A stretch of DNA of 64,000 nt from Ferribacterium limneticum (GCF_020510565.1 NZ_CP075189.1:867501-931500); one strand, 5' to 3'; positions 14,713-23,278 are shown, numbered from the stretch's first letter. The notes: generated by a model from the sequence alone, not told the origin. Translations and numbers: made by a program.

Positions 14713-16440
14713 ATGGGACGTCATCTGCAAGTCACCGTCGGGCAGTATTCCGACAACGGGCGCAAGGAACTCAATCAGGATTTCCACGGCGTTTGCATCC
14801 CGCGCGAGCCGCAACTGTCGGCCAAGGGCATTGCCGTCGCGCTGGCCGATGGCATCAGCAGCAGCCCGGTCAGCCAGGAGGCGGCGCAGTCGGCGGTGAC
14901 CGGCTTTCTCGAAGACTATTTCTGCACCGCCGATGCCTGGTCGGTGAAGAAGTCGGGCGAGCATGTGCTGACGGCGACCAATTCCTGGCTGCATTCGCAG
15001 ACCCAGCAAAGCCATCACCGCTACGACCGCGAGCGTGGCTACGTGTGCACCTTCAGCGCCGTCGTCATCAAGTCCACGACGGCGCATCTCTTTCACGTCG
15101 GCGACGCCCGCATCTACCGCCTGCGCGGCAGCGAGCTGACGCAACTGACCGAGGATCACCGCGTTCGGGTGTCATCGGCCCAGAGCTACCTGGCCCGCGC
15201 CCTGGGCATGGACCGCAGGGTCGACATCGACTACCAGGCCTTGCAACTCGCCGTCGGCGACCTGCTGCTGCTCGCCACCGACGGCGTTTATGAACACGTC
15301 GACGCCGCCTGCATCCGCAGCGCCATCGACAGCGCCGCCGATCTCGACGCGGCGGCCCGGGCCATCGCCGAGGCTGCCCTGCAAGCCGGCAGCGCCGACA
15401 ACCTGACCATCCAGCTCGTGCGAATCGACGAACTCCCCGACCCGGAAGCTAACGAAGTCTACCGCCAGCTTTCCGACCTGCCTTGCCCGCCCTTGCTCGA
15501 CGCTCGGGCCGAGTTCGAGGGCTACCAGATCGTCCGCGTCATCAAGCACAGCGCCCGCAGCCACATCTACCTCGCCGTCGATAATGAAACCGGCGAACGC
15601 GTCGTCATCAAGACGCCATCCACCGACATGCAGGCCGACCCGGCGGCACTAGAACGTTTCCTGCTCGAAGAGTGGATCGCCCGCCGCATCAACAGCGCGC
15701 ACGTCCTCAAACCCTGCGCCCACACCCGCCAGCGCCAGTCCATCTACGTCGTCAGCGAATACATCGAGGGGCAGACGCTGACGCAATGGATGATCGACAA
15801 CCCACGCCCGGAACTGGCCGTCGTGCGCGGCCTCCTCGAGCAGATCGCCAAGGGCCTGCAGGCCTTCCACCGGCTGGAAATGGTCTATCAGGACCTCAAG
15901 CCGGACAACATCATGATCGACACCACGGGCACCGTGAAAATCATCGATTTCGGTGCCACCCGCGTTGCCGGCATCGAGGAAATCACCACCGCTGTCGAAC
16001 AGATCAACCTGCTCGGCGCCGCCCTCTACGCCGCCCCGGAATACTTCCTCGGCGAGCCGGGCAGCGCCCGCTCCGACTTCTACTCGCTCGGCGTCATCGC
16101 CTACCAGATGCTGTCCGGCGGCTTTCCCTACGGCACGGAAGTCCCCAAGTCGCGCACCAAATCGGCGCAGAAAAAACTGGCCTACAAAAGCGTGCTCAGC
16201 GAAGAACGCGAAATCCCCGCCTGGATCGACGACGCCCTCCGCAAAGCCGTCGACCCCGACCCCTTCGCCCGCTACGAAGAGCTTTCCGAGTTCATCTACG
16301 ACCTCCACCACCCGAACCGGATTTTCCTCAACAAGACCAAACCGCCCCTCATCGAGCGCAACCCGGTGATTTTCTGGAAAAGCGTTTCGTTTGTGCTGAT
16401 GCTGGGGCTGGTCATGGTGAGCGCCGTTCGCTTTCACTGA
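14713..16440 (+). CDS. PP2C phosphatase-Ser/Thr kinase fusion, tail-anchored (paralogue 1)
   Basis: The 575-aa protein joins an N-terminal PP2C phosphatase (NQDF, LADGISSS, HVGDARIYRL, LATDGVYEHV, SADNLTIQLV) to a kinase domain and a C-terminal membrane helix. Kinase features: no clear Gly-rich loop, lysine in VVIKTP, catalytic loop YQDLKPDN (His-Arg of HRD replaced by Tyr-Gln) and IDFGAT. A motif PLIERNPVIFWK precedes the last helix. A second copy with the same layout lies at 25549-27237 after the nitrate transporter. The nitrate-island setting suggests reversible phosphorylation linked to nitrate assimilation, but the substrate is unknown. Confidence 0.88.
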   Translation: MGRHLQVTVGQYSDNGRKELNQDFHGVCIPREPQLSAKGIAVALADGISSSPVSQEAAQSAVTGFLEDYFCTADAWSVKKSGEHVLTATNSWLHSQTQQSHHRYDRERGYVCTFSAVVIKSTTAHLFHVGDARIYRLRGSELTQLTEDHRVRVSSAQSYLARALGMDRRVDIDYQALQLAVGDLLLLATDGVYEHVDAACIRSAIDSAADLDAAARAIAEAALQAGSADNLTIQLVRIDELPDPEANEVYRQLSDLPCPPLLDARAEFEGYQIVRVIKHSARSHIYLAVDNETGERVVIKTPSTDMQADPAALERFLLEEWIARRINSAHVLKPCAHTRQRQSIYVVSEYIEGQTLTQWMIDNPRPELAVVRGLLEQIAKGLQAFHRLEMVYQDLKPDNIMIDTTGTVKIIDFGATRVAGIEEITTAVEQINLLGAALYAAPEYFLGEPGSARSDFYSLGVIAYQMLSGGFPYGTEVPKSRTKSAQKKLAYKSVLSEEREIPAWIDDALRKAVDPDPFARYEELSEFIYDLHHPNRIFLNKTKPPLIERNPVIFWKSVSFVLMLGLVMVSAVRFH

Positions 16441-16559
16441 ACTACCGGCACGGCGGCGAGATAATGAAATGCTGCGACCATAGGAACAACTGCTGGTCCC
16501 CGGGGTGGCCCGAAAATAGGGCAGAAATCAAAAATGGGGAGTGAGGTGGCCTGCGCAAT

Positions 16560-18230
16560 TCAGGCGGCATCGCACAGTCGCTGCAACAGCGCCCGCAGCG
16601 ACTGTGCCCCGGAGCCGAGGTGATGCAGATTTGCCTCGGATGAAAGGGCAGAGCGATTCGGCGATTGCTCCGGCATGGCCTGCCAGGCATCTTCCAGCGT
16701 TTGGCGCAGGAAAGCCTGGTCGGTGGTTTCGTCGACGACCAGGACACAACGGCGCAGTGGCACGAAACCGACCAGATGCCGCAGCTCGTGCACACAACCG
16801 GCGTTGTCCCCGGAGAAATTCCGCAAGTCCATCAGCACCACGGCGCCGCCTTGCACCAGGCGCGGCAGCACCCGCTCCCAGGTGTCCGCATGACAGAAAA
16901 AGTTATTGACGCGAAACCAGCCATCGCGGTCGGGCGCCGTGTCGCGTTGCCGCAGGCGCTCGTCGAGCGTGGGCGTGCTGGCGACAAAATGCGTTGCCAG
17001 CCGGCCAGCCAGAAAGTCGAGCAACTGGTGGGGTTGCACCGTGCTGTGGGCGATATCTGGGCCGGTGATCAGGTCGATGCTGCCGATGTAACGCCAATAG
17101 CGCGCAATGGCGTCAAACAGGCGATCGCTGCGCGCGCCGAGTGAGAACACGCGCAGGAACACCAGCCCGCGCGGCTGCCCGGGAGCATCGACGCCGGCCA
17201 ATCGCCGGCCGGCCCACGTCGTTGTCACCTTGCCGGCGGCAAACGCCAGCCCGCCCGCCAAGACCCAGGCCAGACCGGCCAGCGTCAGCGCCATGGCATA
17301 CCAGCTGGCGAACAGCAAGCACAGGGCATCGAGCGTCAGCGATCGGTCATTGACCTGCTTGCGCAGATAGGCGTTCCTGATCCAGCTCAGGAAGCGCCAG
17401 CCGAGCATGCCGCCGAGCGCCAGCACGATGATCGCCAGGATGGCCAGGACGGTGAACGGCGACAGGCCGAGGGCATTGGCGGCGAGCTCCAGCCATCGCC
17501 AGCCGGCTGGCGTCATCAGCAGCAGGTAAGTCGCCATCAGGCCGCTCGACAGCGCCGTGGCGAAGCCGAGCACCAGCGGGCCGATGGCGCGCACCCGACG
17601 ATTGACGAACAGCAACAGCAAAACAGTCGGCGGGCCATTCGCCACCAGCCAGCCGGCCAGCATCTGCGGCGGCGCGATGCTGTGGAGATAACCGGCGGCG
17701 GTGCCAAGCCGCTGCGTCGCCACTTCGGAAACGATGGCGCCGACCACAAACAGCGTGAAATAGCCGGCCACGGCAGCAAGGCGCAATCGTCGCGAGGGCG
17801 GCGTCGCCAGCACCAGCGCCAGCCCGGTCGGCCAGCTGGCGCCCCACAGCGCCAGGACAAACAGGGTCGCCGTCGGCTGATCGGCGAAAGCCAGGCTGGT
17901 GGCAACCGCGATGACCAGCGCGAAGCTGAATCCGCCAAGTGCGATGCGCCACGCCGCTCCCAGCGCCGCCTGCCGGGCGCGTTGATACAGCGTTGCGCCG
18001 GTCGGGTGCGCCGGCTGTTGCCCGGCGAAATTGACCGTGCGATCGGTGATCTTCGCGTCGTCTGACTCAGGCGCCGGGGCGTCGCCGGCATGCTGCGCCA
18101 TCGCGCCCAGCACGCGGCGGCGATAGGCGGCAAGCACCAGCGTAGAAATCAGCAGGCTGAGGATGGTCGAAACAGCGATGACCACCAGCATGCTGATCGC
18201 GAGAACGATAGGCGTGAGTTCTTCAATCAT
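16560..18230 (-). CDS. Multi-span membrane protein with a cytoplasmic domain (unknown function)
   Basis: The 556-aa protein begins with one membrane segment, then a polar stretch, then about eight hydrophobic segments between residues 90 and 330. The last 220 residues are soluble. They contain GLVFLRVFSLGARSD and later GGAVVLMDLRNFSGDNAG, resembling the LRSF-type alpha/beta domain attached to membrane regions in some bacterial proteins. I do not recognise a specific family. It lies 39 nt after a small secreted protein on the same strand, so the two may form an operon. Confidence 0.7.
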   Translation of the reverse strand: MIEELTPIVLAISMLVVIAVSTILSLLISTLVLAAYRRRVLGAMAQHAGDAPAPESDDAKITDRTVNFAGQQPAHPTGATLYQRARQAALGAAWRIALGGFSFALVIAVATSLAFADQPTATLFVLALWGASWPTGLALVLATPPSRRLRLAAVAGYFTLFVVGAIVSEVATQRLGTAAGYLHSIAPPQMLAGWLVANGPPTVLLLLFVNRRVRAIGPLVLGFATALSSGLMATYLLLMTPAGWRWLELAANALGLSPFTVLAILAIIVLALGGMLGWRFLSWIRNAYLRKQVNDRSLTLDALCLLFASWYAMALTLAGLAWVLAGGLAFAAGKVTTTWAGRRLAGVDAPGQPRGLVFLRVFSLGARSDRLFDAIARYWRYIGSIDLITGPDIAHSTVQPHQLLDFLAGRLATHFVASTPTLDERLRQRDTAPDRDGWFRVNNFFCHADTWERVLPRLVQGGAVVLMDLRNFSGDNAGCVHELRHLVGFVPLRRCVLVVDETTDQAFLRQTLEDAWQAMPEQSPNRSALSSEANLHHLGSGAQSLRALLQRLCDAA

Positions 18231-18269
18231 GAGACGCGCCGGAAACCGTCCGGGGAGCCGGGCAAAGCC

Positions 18270-18839
18270 TCACGGCGCACGCCGCACGGCCACGACTTCC
18301 TGTTCGAGCAGCACCTTGCCCGTCCAGTTCTTGGCCACCGCCTTGCAGCGATGCGCGCGATTGTCGGGTAGCACGCAGGTGTACTGGTAGGAGCCGAGCA
18401 GATTCGGCGGACTCTTCCAGACCATGGTCCGCGTCGCTTCGTCCCAGTCTCCGGACGGCAGGGCAAAGACAACGCCAGTCGAGTAGAAGATCCACAGCGG
18501 ATATTTCCCCGTCGCCAGGTCGTAAGTCATCATGCTGAGATCGTGCGACCCATCGGATTTAAGTCCGCTGTCGCCTTGCAGATAGCGGTCGCCAAGCACC
18601 CAGGCATTCCGGTGCACCGAGGTGACGACCGGTTTCTCCGGCGTAAGCGTCTTGATCGTGACGTCCCAGGTGCCCCGAAACAAATCGAGCACCTTGAGCT
18701 TTTCAGCCAGTTTGGCCTCATCCTCGGCAGACGATTGCGCGTAGCCGGGCGGCATGACGAAGACGAGCGCCAGACCAACGCACGCGATGCGCGAGTAGAA
18801 CAGGGGCTGCAAGATCATTGCACGCGAAACGATGTCCAT
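18270..18839 (-). CDS. Secreted DUF1579-like protein
   Basis: The 189-aa protein has a likely signal peptide (LFYSRIACVGLALVFVMPPGYAQS). The mature part looks like a small beta-barrel or lipocalin-like domain (LDLFRGTWDVTIKTL, GDRYLQGDSG, DLSMMTYDLATGKYPLWIFYS). This pattern resembles the DUF1579 group of unknown function. The start at 18839 is chosen because GGGAG precedes it; a longer reading frame exists but adds a non-signal N-terminus. It may be co-transcribed with the membrane protein downstream. Confidence 0.65.
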   Translation of the reverse strand: MDIVSRAMILQPLFYSRIACVGLALVFVMPPGYAQSSAEDEAKLAEKLKVLDLFRGTWDVTIKTLTPEKPVVTSVHRNAWVLGDRYLQGDSGLKSDGSHDLSMMTYDLATGKYPLWIFYSTGVVFALPSGDWDEATRTMVWKSPPNLLGSYQYTCVLPDNRAHRCKAVAKNWTGKVLLEQEVVAVRRAP

Positions 18840-19024
18840 GGCCAGCTCCCAAAGCGTTTCGGAAGAAGTGATACACGACGGCGCGAACCCAGTATCCGTG
18901 TCGTCGATGTTCCGGTCAACGGGCCTGCTTGCGCTGGCCGAATAGGCCAAGTTTGAAATTGTTGCCTATGCGAATGGCCGAATTTGCCCTATTTTGGTGG
19001 TCTGATGGGGCCGGAAACTGAGAG

Positions 19025-19060
19025 CTACGGTCAACCGGAAAAAAGGGCTAAAAATGAAAT
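19025..19060 (+). repeat. Dispersed 36-bp repeat, copy 3 (forward)
   Basis: CTACGGTCAACCGG, an A run, GGGCTAAAAATGAAAT. It lies in the divergent region between the secreted protein gene and the toxin-antitoxin pair. It is fused to a hairpin at 19057-19089. Confidence 0.9.
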
Positions 19061-19089
19061 GGCGCAGGTTTAACGCACGCCATTTTTTC
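19057..19089 (+). terminator. Repeat-linked terminator-like hairpin
   Basis: AAATGGCG pairs with CGCCATTT, and T6 follows. The hairpin closely resembles the one beside the repeat copy at 30087 (AAATGGCGCGG/CCGCGCCATTT). No gene ends here on either side, so its role is not obvious and it may have travelled with the repeat. Confidence 0.6.
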
Positions 19090-19114
19090 TGGTTGCCGAT
19101 GGACTCCGCTGCCA

Positions 19115-19142
19115 TTGACAATATACGGCAATGCCGTATTAT
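19115..19142 (+). promoter_or_regulatory. Promoter and operator of the toxin-antitoxin pair
   Basis: TTGACA at 19115-19120 and TATTAT at 19137-19142 are spaced 16 bp. A perfect inverted repeat ATACGGC-AAT-GCCGTAT (19123-19139) fills the spacer, the expected place for autorepression by a HigA-type antitoxin. The predicted start site is at about 19149, the toxin start codon itself, suggesting a leaderless transcript. Confidence 0.7.
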
Positions 19143-19148
19143 TTGCGC

Positions 19149-19460
19149 ATGCACACTGTTGCCGAAACCGAGGTATTCCAACGTTACGCTGCTTCCATTT
19201 GGTCCGAAAGCGAGCGTCTCGAATTCATCGAGTGGATAGCCGCAAATCCGTTGGCTGGTGATGTCATTCCCGGGTCCGGCGGCTGCCGAAAAGTGAGATG
19301 GAGCCGCTCCGGGATGGGCAAGCGTGGCGGTGCGCGGGTGATTTATTTCAACGTGCTGGATGGCCGAATATGGTTGCTGATTGCTTACGCAAAAGCCAAG
19401 TTCGACAACCTGCCAGCCGAGTTTCTATTCAGACTGAAAGCCGAGGTGGAACGTGGATAA
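19149..19460 (+). CDS. RelE/HigB-type toxin
   Basis: The 103-aa protein resembles RelE-superfamily mRNA interferase toxins of the HigB type (EFIEWIAANPLAGDVIPGSGG, KVRWSRSGMGKRGGARVIYF, IWLLIAYAKAKFDNLP). Such toxins cleave mRNA on the ribosome. The start at 19149 is chosen because the ATG at 19131 would lie inside the operator. The downstream antitoxin gene overlaps its end by 8 nt. Toxin-first order is typical of HigBA. Confidence 0.85.
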   Translation: MHTVAETEVFQRYAASIWSESERLEFIEWIAANPLAGDVIPGSGGCRKVRWSRSGMGKRGGARVIYFNVLDGRIWLLIAYAKAKFDNLPAEFLFRLKAEVERG

Positions 19461-19731
19461 AGAAATGGAACAATTCCAGAACGATCTGCTGGCCTCCGTT
19501 CGCCAGATGAAAACCGGCAAGGCGGCGCGGGTAACCGCCGTCGAAGTGTCGGCCGCAACCGAAGCGCGCAACCGCGTCGGCATGTCGCAAAGCGAGTTCG
19601 CCAAGTTGCTTGGTGTATCGGTCCGCACTTTGCAGGACTGGGAACAAGGCCGCCGCGAACCTTCCGGTGCCGCCAAGACCCTGCTGCGTATTGCGTCGCA
19701 GAATCCGGAGGCGGTCAAGGCGGCTGCTTGA
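19453..19731 (+). CDS. HigA-type antitoxin (helix-turn-helix)
   Basis: The 92-aa protein has a C-terminal helix-turn-helix (GMSQSEFAKLLGVSVRTLQDWEQGRREPSG) of the Xre/HigA type. It should neutralise the upstream RelE-like toxin and repress the promoter through the palindrome at 19123-19139. The GTG at 19453 overlaps the toxin stop; an ATG at 19465 is an alternative start. Confidence 0.87.
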   Translation: MDKEMEQFQNDLLASVRQMKTGKAARVTAVEVSAATEARNRVGMSQSEFAKLLGVSVRTLQDWEQGRREPSGAAKTLLRIASQNPEAVKAAA

Positions 19732-19767
19732 GCGAAATCCGTCCCCTGTTTGTGCGAGGACGTTACG

Positions 19768-20362
19768 CTAAAGTTGTGCAACTGCCTGGGAAAATGCTTC
19801 ATCCTCTGCAACGCCCGCCATAAGCAGCATAACGATTAACTCGCGCTTTTTAGTTATGTTGGAGGGAAGTGCTGATTTATGTTGTTTGTAGTACTCATAC
19901 ATTAGTTTCTCGGCTTCTGGCTTCTGGCTTCTTGGGTTTTGGCTTGGCCTTGTCGGCAATTTGCTTGGTGGTGTGCAGGAGGAATCCATCAAAATCAAGA
20001 GTGGCTTTCGACCAGTCAAACGAAAAAACTTCCTCTCGCAACTTTATTGGGTTGTAGCGTTCGAGCACCCATTCTCCGCATTCACCTGTACTTTTGCTGA
20101 TAACCAAACTAGTCAGGTCGGGGTAGCCGTGTTGCTCAGTGAAATATCGGACTACTTCTAGACGGCGTCCTGTCCCAACAGGTACAGCATTCTGAACTTC
20201 TGGTATGTCAGGGTGTTCTTCTTTTGCTTTTGCAATCAATTCTCCATAGGTCAGGCAATGCTTGTGTTTTGCTAGACCGATAAGGATTGGGTAATACACC
20301 GAAGCTAATTTCACGTCTGTTAGCGTTACGTTGCCATATTTGTCGCCAGTTTCTTTGGTCAT
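19768..20362 (-). pseudogene. Frameshifted hypothetical gene (heptanucleotide repeat)
   Basis: Two minus-strand frames make up this gene. The first (20362 down to 19895) encodes 155 aa beginning MTKETGDKYGNVTLTD, with GRRLEVVRYFTEQHGYPDLT inside. The second frame continues to 19768 with KLMYEYYKQHKSALPSNITKKRELIVMLLMAG. They meet at three tandem copies of a 7-bp unit (19912-19932). Removing one unit joins the frames exactly (KKPEAEKLMYEYYK). The gene is less GC-rich than its neighbours, suggesting acquisition. The function is not recognised. It may be a slippage-switched gene or simply broken. Confidence 0.7.
19912..19932. repeat. Heptanucleotide tandem repeat GGCTTCT x3
   Basis: Three perfect 7-bp units on the plus strand (AGAAGCC on the coding strand) lie at the frame break of the hypothetical gene. 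Because 7 is not a multiple of 3, unit gain or loss changes the reading frame. Confidence 0.9.
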
Positions 20363-20401
20363 GTTTCGTATTTACTCCGAGTGGAAGTGTGGCTAAAAGG
20401 G

Positions 20402-20593
20402 TCAGAGTAATTTCCCATTCAACAGCATTTGCTCTAGCTGCTCGATAACCGCATCTGAGTTGACGTACTTGCTACTCTGGCGCGCGTTATCGCGTGAACG
20501 CAGGCTGCGAGCAATAAATTTCCGCTGGGTTTCTTCGGCGCGTTGCCTGAGGTCTGGCGGGGTGCGTGACGCTGCAGAAGTGGTGGTTTTCAT
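20402..20593 (-). CDS. Small antitoxin-like protein (63 aa)
   Basis: The protein is short and polar. RQRAEETQRKFIARSLRSRDNARQSSKYVNSDAVIEQLEQML resembles the C-terminal half of ParD/RelB-like stability determinants (the pattern FIARGLxSRDEAR...YxSADEV). No recognisable toxin partner is beside it; the next gene on the strand, 39 nt downstream, is the frameshifted hypothetical. It may be an orphan antitoxin. Confidence 0.55.
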   Translation of the reverse strand: MKTTTSAASRTPPDLRQRAEETQRKFIARSLRSRDNARQSSKYVNSDAVIEQLEQMLLNGKLL

Positions 20594-20672
20594 CGTGTTT
20601 TAGTCATTTTGCGTTTGCAAAGCATTCTTGCCCTTTTGCCGAATTGCCACAATGGCTTCCTAGCATGGACAT

Positions 20673-20708
20673 CCACGGTCAACCGGAAAAAACGGCTGAA
20701 AATGAAAT
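20673..20708 (+). repeat. Dispersed 36-bp repeat, copy 4 (forward)
   Basis: CCACGGTCAACCGG, an A run, CGGCTGAAAATGAAAT. It lies in the divergent gap between the antitoxin-like gene and the nitroreductase. Confidence 0.9.
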
Positions 20709-20802
20709 GCCCCTGCCTGCGTTCGCTATCGAACAGAGCGGAAAGTTGGTAGAGAATATGTTGGTGGTATTCGCAGTTCCTACTTAACGAGCGGGGCATG
20801 CC

Positions 20803-21900
20803 ATGTTGGGACGCAGACAGTTTGTCGTGGGCGCGGGCGCTTTGGCGGTTGCGGCGCCGTTGTTAGTGGGTTGTTCGACCGACTCGCCCGTTGAAGATGC
20901 GGCTCGCCGCCTTCGTCGCCCGGTGGCGGTGGGCGCTGGCGACCGTGCGCTGCTGCTCGGTGAACTGGTGCGTCATGCCACGCTGGCGCCATCGAGTCAT
21001 AACACGCAGTGCTGGAAATTTCGGGTTCGGGATGGCTTGATTACCATCGCGCCGGACTTCTCGCGGCGCTGCCCGGCGGTCGATCCGGATGATCATCACC
21101 TGTTCGTTTCTTTGGGCTGTGCCAGCGAAAACCTGGTGCAGGCAGCGTTGGCCAACGGGCTGCAGGCCACCGCCAGTTTCGATCCGGCCGGGGATGGTGA
21201 GGTTGTTGTGCGGCTGGAGGCGACCAAGGCTCATGTCTCGCCGCTGTTTCAGGCGATTGCCGAGCGGCAGTGCACCCGCGGCGATTACGATGGCCGGCCG
21301 CTGTCCACCGCGGAGCTTCGCTTGCTTGAACAGGCCGGCAGCGGCAACGGGGTACGCGTGCTGCTGCTGACCGAACGGTCGGCGATGGAGACGGTTCTCG
21401 ATTACGTGGTGTCTGGCAACACGGCGCAAATCAATGATCCGGCTTTCATCAAGGAACTGAAAACATGGATTCGCTTCAGCCATGACGAAGCGATTCGGAC
21501 TGGCGATGGCCTGTTCGCCGGCGCCACGGGCAACCCGGCCGTGCCGCGCTGGCTGGGCAGCCGGATGATGGGGCTGTTCCTCACGGCAAAATCCGAGAAC
21601 GAGCGCTACGCCCGGCAAATTCGCAACTCGGCCGGCATCGCCGTGTTCCTTTCGGAGGTCAGCGACAAGGCGCATTGGGTGGAAACCGGCCGCTGCTACG
21701 AGCGCTTTGCCTTGCAGGCGACGGCGCTGGGCATCCGCAACGCGTTCCTAAACCAACCGGTCGAGGTGGCAGCGCTCCGGCCACAGTTCGCCGCTGCCAT
21801 CGGCCTCGGCGGGCTGCGCCCTGATCTGGTCGTGCGTTTCGGCCGCGGTCCGGCCATGCCCTTGTCGATGCGCCGACCGGTTCAGTCTGTGCTGGTCTGA
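20803..21900 (+). CDS. Tat-exported nitroreductase-family protein (Acg-like)
   Basis: The 365-aa protein starts with a twin-arginine signal that also carries a lipobox (GRRQFVVGAGALAVAAPLLVGC), so it may be a Tat-exported lipoprotein. The mature part resembles Acg/TM-nitroreductase proteins: LAPSSHNTQCWKFRV near the start, then a second half with LQATALGIRNAFLNQPVEV. These proteins have a nitroreductase fold and may bind or sequester FMN. It stands alone between repeat copies 4 and 5. Confidence 0.8.
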   Translation: MLGRRQFVVGAGALAVAAPLLVGCSTDSPVEDAARRLRRPVAVGAGDRALLLGELVRHATLAPSSHNTQCWKFRVRDGLITIAPDFSRRCPAVDPDDHHLFVSLGCASENLVQAALANGLQATASFDPAGDGEVVVRLEATKAHVSPLFQAIAERQCTRGDYDGRPLSTAELRLLEQAGSGNGVRVLLLTERSAMETVLDYVVSGNTAQINDPAFIKELKTWIRFSHDEAIRTGDGLFAGATGNPAVPRWLGSRMMGLFLTAKSENERYARQIRNSAGIAVFLSEVSDKAHWVETGRCYERFALQATALGIRNAFLNQPVEVAALRPQFAAAIGLGGLRPDLVVRFGRGPAMPLSMRRPVQSVLV

Positions 21901-22030
21901 TCCGGAGAAGGAATGACCTCGATCCTGTCGGCTGGCCTTGCCCTCGGCGGATACGACACACCGGCTCCGCGCTCGCCTTGAAGACGGCCGGACGCTGACG
22001 GTTGCGTTAAATAGGCCGGGGAGGCGACTC

Positions 22031-22066
22031 CCACGGTCAACCGGAAAAAATAGCCAAAATTGAAAT
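22031..22066 (+). repeat. Dispersed 36-bp repeat, copy 5 (forward)
   Basis: CCACGGTCAACCGG, an A run, TAGCCAAAATTGAAAT. It lies between two convergent genes. AAATAGG...CCTATTT (22063-22088) forms a hairpin fused to its right end. For the minus-strand gene ending at 22083, the repeat then reads TTTCAATTTTGG after the hairpin, like a terminator tail. Confidence 0.9.
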
Positions 22067-22082
22067 AGGGGGGCCGGCCAGC

Positions 22083-22622
22083 CTATTTCCGGTCGGAGTT
22101 CAGGAAAATGCAGGCCGCTTCCCGGGCCTGCGATAGCGGTTGCCCCAATGCCGCGCGCAGGGTCGCGGCGAGCAGTTTTTGCGTATGGCGATCCGGCGCC
22201 CGGCACTTTTGCTCCAGGGCGAAGAAGGCGCTGGCGGCATCGCGAACGAGGTCGGCGACTCGCATTGCCCGGGTTTCGGGCAGGGCTCGCTGGGAGAGGC
22301 TGACTTCAAGGATTCGGGAGTGCAGGAGCAGGGCGCTGGCGGCGTCGAGATTTGGCGCCACCTGTGATGGGCCGGCCTTGCGCTCGAGAATCTGCCTGGC
22401 TGCCTCGAACTCGGGCAACAGGCGGAACCAGCGTTCGAGCATGATCGCCAGCGTTGCGGATTGAAGGGCGTTCGGTGCCGTGCACAGTTGGCCGATGACG
22501 TGCAGGCCTTCGCAGGCATTGGCGACGTGGTTCGAGAAGGCATCGGCGCTTGCCGGGTCAAGGCGCAGCGTGCCGGTGGCAAGGGCGTGAAAGCTGGCAA
22601 GCAGTTTGGCGCGGAGCGTCAT
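22083..22622 (-). CDS. Hypothetical protein (179 aa, helical)
   Basis: This is a soluble, mostly alpha-helical protein rich in Ala, Leu and Arg. No signal peptide, membrane segment or motif is recognised. Its ATG overlaps the stop of the preceding gene (ATGA at 22620-22624), so it is the last of a three-gene minus-strand operon with 23319-23810 and 22622-23278. Confidence 0.65.
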   Translation of the reverse strand: MTLRAKLLASFHALATGTLRLDPASADAFSNHVANACEGLHVIGQLCTAPNALQSATLAIMLERWFRLLPEFEAARQILERKAGPSQVAPNLDAASALLLHSRILEVSLSQRALPETRAMRVADLVRDAASAFFALEQKCRAPDRHTQKLLAATLRAALGQPLSQAREAACIFLNSDRK

Positions 22623-23278
22623 CAGGGGCCTGTCGGGGGCTTATCCATGATGGTCTGGCTGTCGCTTGTCAGGCGGAAATAGGGCAGGGCCGCCGCGATG
22701 ATGGCTGCGTGGCAGAGGCTGATCGCCGGCGAAAGCTCTTGTGCGGCCTGTTCGTCGGTCAGCCCCTTCTCTTCCGCCACGCATTCCTGCAGCAGGGCAA
22801 ACGCGTGGTCTTCCCTGGCTTGCTGGGTCGGCAGCTGGTGCAGGGAGAACATCTGTTCGCAGTAGCGCGCGGCTGCCGTGGAGAATTGAAACGAGCCGTG
22901 GTACTGCTGCGGTGAATCTGTCCAGAGATCGTCGATGCGTAGCCGCCAGCCCGGCCGGCGGGCCATGTCGTCACGGGTGCAGTCCCGCCATGGACTCAGG
23001 ACGGCCATCTGCAGGGCCGGGGCATTCAGTGCTTCGGTCGTGACGGGGGCGGCTATCCAGGCGACTTCGACGGTGAAGTAATCGTCGCTGGCGGTCGCCG
23101 CGGGGTAAAACAGCAGGAATGCCTTGCCGGCCGGATAGTCGGCGCAGAAGGCGAAGCGACGTTCTGTGGCGAGCGCCTTGGCAACATCGGCCTTGGCGAG
23201 TTGGAAGGCCGGCTCCAGCGCCGCGAGCAGCGGCTTGAGCTGGGCGGCGAGGGCGACGCGGTGAATTTTGCGCATCAT
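22622..23278 (-). CDS. Hypothetical protein (218 aa)
   Basis: This soluble protein of unknown family starts MMRKIHRVALAAQLKPLLAALEPAF. Middle segments such as FCADYPAGKAFLLFYPAATASDDYFTVEV suggest a beta-rich fold, and the C-terminal part is helical. An in-frame extension upstream exists, but the ATG pair at 23278 is the more natural start. It is translationally coupled to the next gene. Confidence 0.6.
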   Translation of the reverse strand: MMRKIHRVALAAQLKPLLAALEPAFQLAKADVAKALATERRFAFCADYPAGKAFLLFYPAATASDDYFTVEVAWIAAPVTTEALNAPALQMAVLSPWRDCTRDDMARRPGWRLRIDDLWTDSPQQYHGSFQFSTAAARYCEQMFSLHQLPTQQAREDHAFALLQECVAEEKGLTDEQAAQELSPAISLCHAAIIAAALPYFRLTSDSQTIMDKPPTGP

